Below are positions 5,549-5,693 of a DNA stretch of 5,693 nt, piece after piece (position 1 is the stretch's first letter; every line of letters begins with the position of its first letter). Both the position numbers and the translations under genes were made by a program. Location: positions 1 to 5,693 of the forward strand of contig JAKFXU010000056.1 in assembly GCA_021731215.1 (NCBI GenBank), given 5' to 3'. The notes below the pieces were generated by a model, which saw only the letters and a program-made list of their open reading frames with translations, ran no database searches and was not told the origin of the DNA. Source of the DNA: Rhodoferax sp. (GTDB taxonomy: Bacteria > Pseudomonadota > Gammaproteobacteria > Burkholderiales > Burkholderiaceae_C).

Positions 5549-5693
5549 GGATGAACTTTCTAACTCGCTGGATCATAGCCGGGCGCAGGGCCGGGGCGAT
5601 CTTCTTGCGCGCTCGCCGCAGACGCGCTGCCGAGTGCGCGCGCACGTCTCGCTGCATGGGGCGTTGTGATTTCTATGTCTCCCCCTCTCGCTC
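5549..5693 (-). promoter_or_regulatory. upstream region of trkA
   Basis: No gene can be supported in these 145 bp. A minus-strand TATGAT at 5572-5577 is a good -10 hexamer, but no recognisable -35 lies 16-18 bp upstream of it, so the promoter call is weak. GTGCGCGCGCAC at 5634-5645 is a perfect 12-bp palindrome of mainly alternating purine-pyrimidine. One minus-strand frame runs from the right edge to a TAG at 5673-5675 (six codons) and could be the tail of an upstream gene. In many betaproteobacteria trkA follows ntrY/ntrX, but six codons cannot show that here. Confidence 0.35.

Noticed and set aside
3026..5554. Very long plus-strand open frame of 842 codons opposite trkA and trkH
   Set aside because: It is antisense to two strongly recognisable genes. 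The translation is rich in H, Q, R, G and A with no domain, as expected when a high-GC gene is read from the opposite strand.
5673..5693. Six-codon tail of a possible upstream gene on the minus strand (ntrX by usual gene order)
   Set aside because: Six codons ending at TAG are too few to support a gene or identify a product.

Overview
The window looks like ordinary chromosome of a high-GC betaproteobacterium, most likely Burkholderiales and probably Comamonadaceae. I base this on strong G/C preference at third codon positions, the style of the proteins, and a recalled resemblance to gene neighbourhoods in Rhodoferax/Polaromonas-type genomes; no database was searched. Nothing marks a phage, plasmid or insertion sequence.

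Layout. Positions 1-667 (minus strand) hold the first 222 codons of the carboxyltransferase (beta) subunit of 3-methylcrotonyl-CoA carboxylase, a leucine-catabolism enzyme; the gene runs off the left edge. A 109-bp divergent gap (668-776) separates it from an AraC-family regulator on the plus strand (777-1835). A convergent intergenic region of about 400 bp (1836-2238) follows. It contains no convincing gene but holds two diverged copies of a roughly 100-bp hairpin-rich repeat, each carrying a DnaA-box-like 9-mer, with an AT-rich island and a short perfect inverted repeat between them. From 2239 to 5548 the minus strand carries a compact three-gene unit, read right to left: trkA, trkH and a single-domain rhodanese. 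The last 145 bp (5549-5693) are the upstream region of trkA.

How the genes work together. TrkH is the membrane K+ translocating subunit and TrkA its cytoplasmic nucleotide-binding gating ring, so the pair makes one K+ uptake system. The rhodanese lies 28 bp after trkH with its own strong ribosome binding site and is probably co-transcribed; a functional link to K+ uptake is not established. The AraC regulator is placed to control the divergent leucine/isovalerate gene, but this rests on position only.

The least explained part is the intergenic repeat pair. The two copies match at about 79 of 99 aligned bases and keep the hairpins despite sequence change. It looks like a REP/BIME-like or small structured interspersed element and is the best lead here. 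I see no clear evidence of a new multi-gene system.
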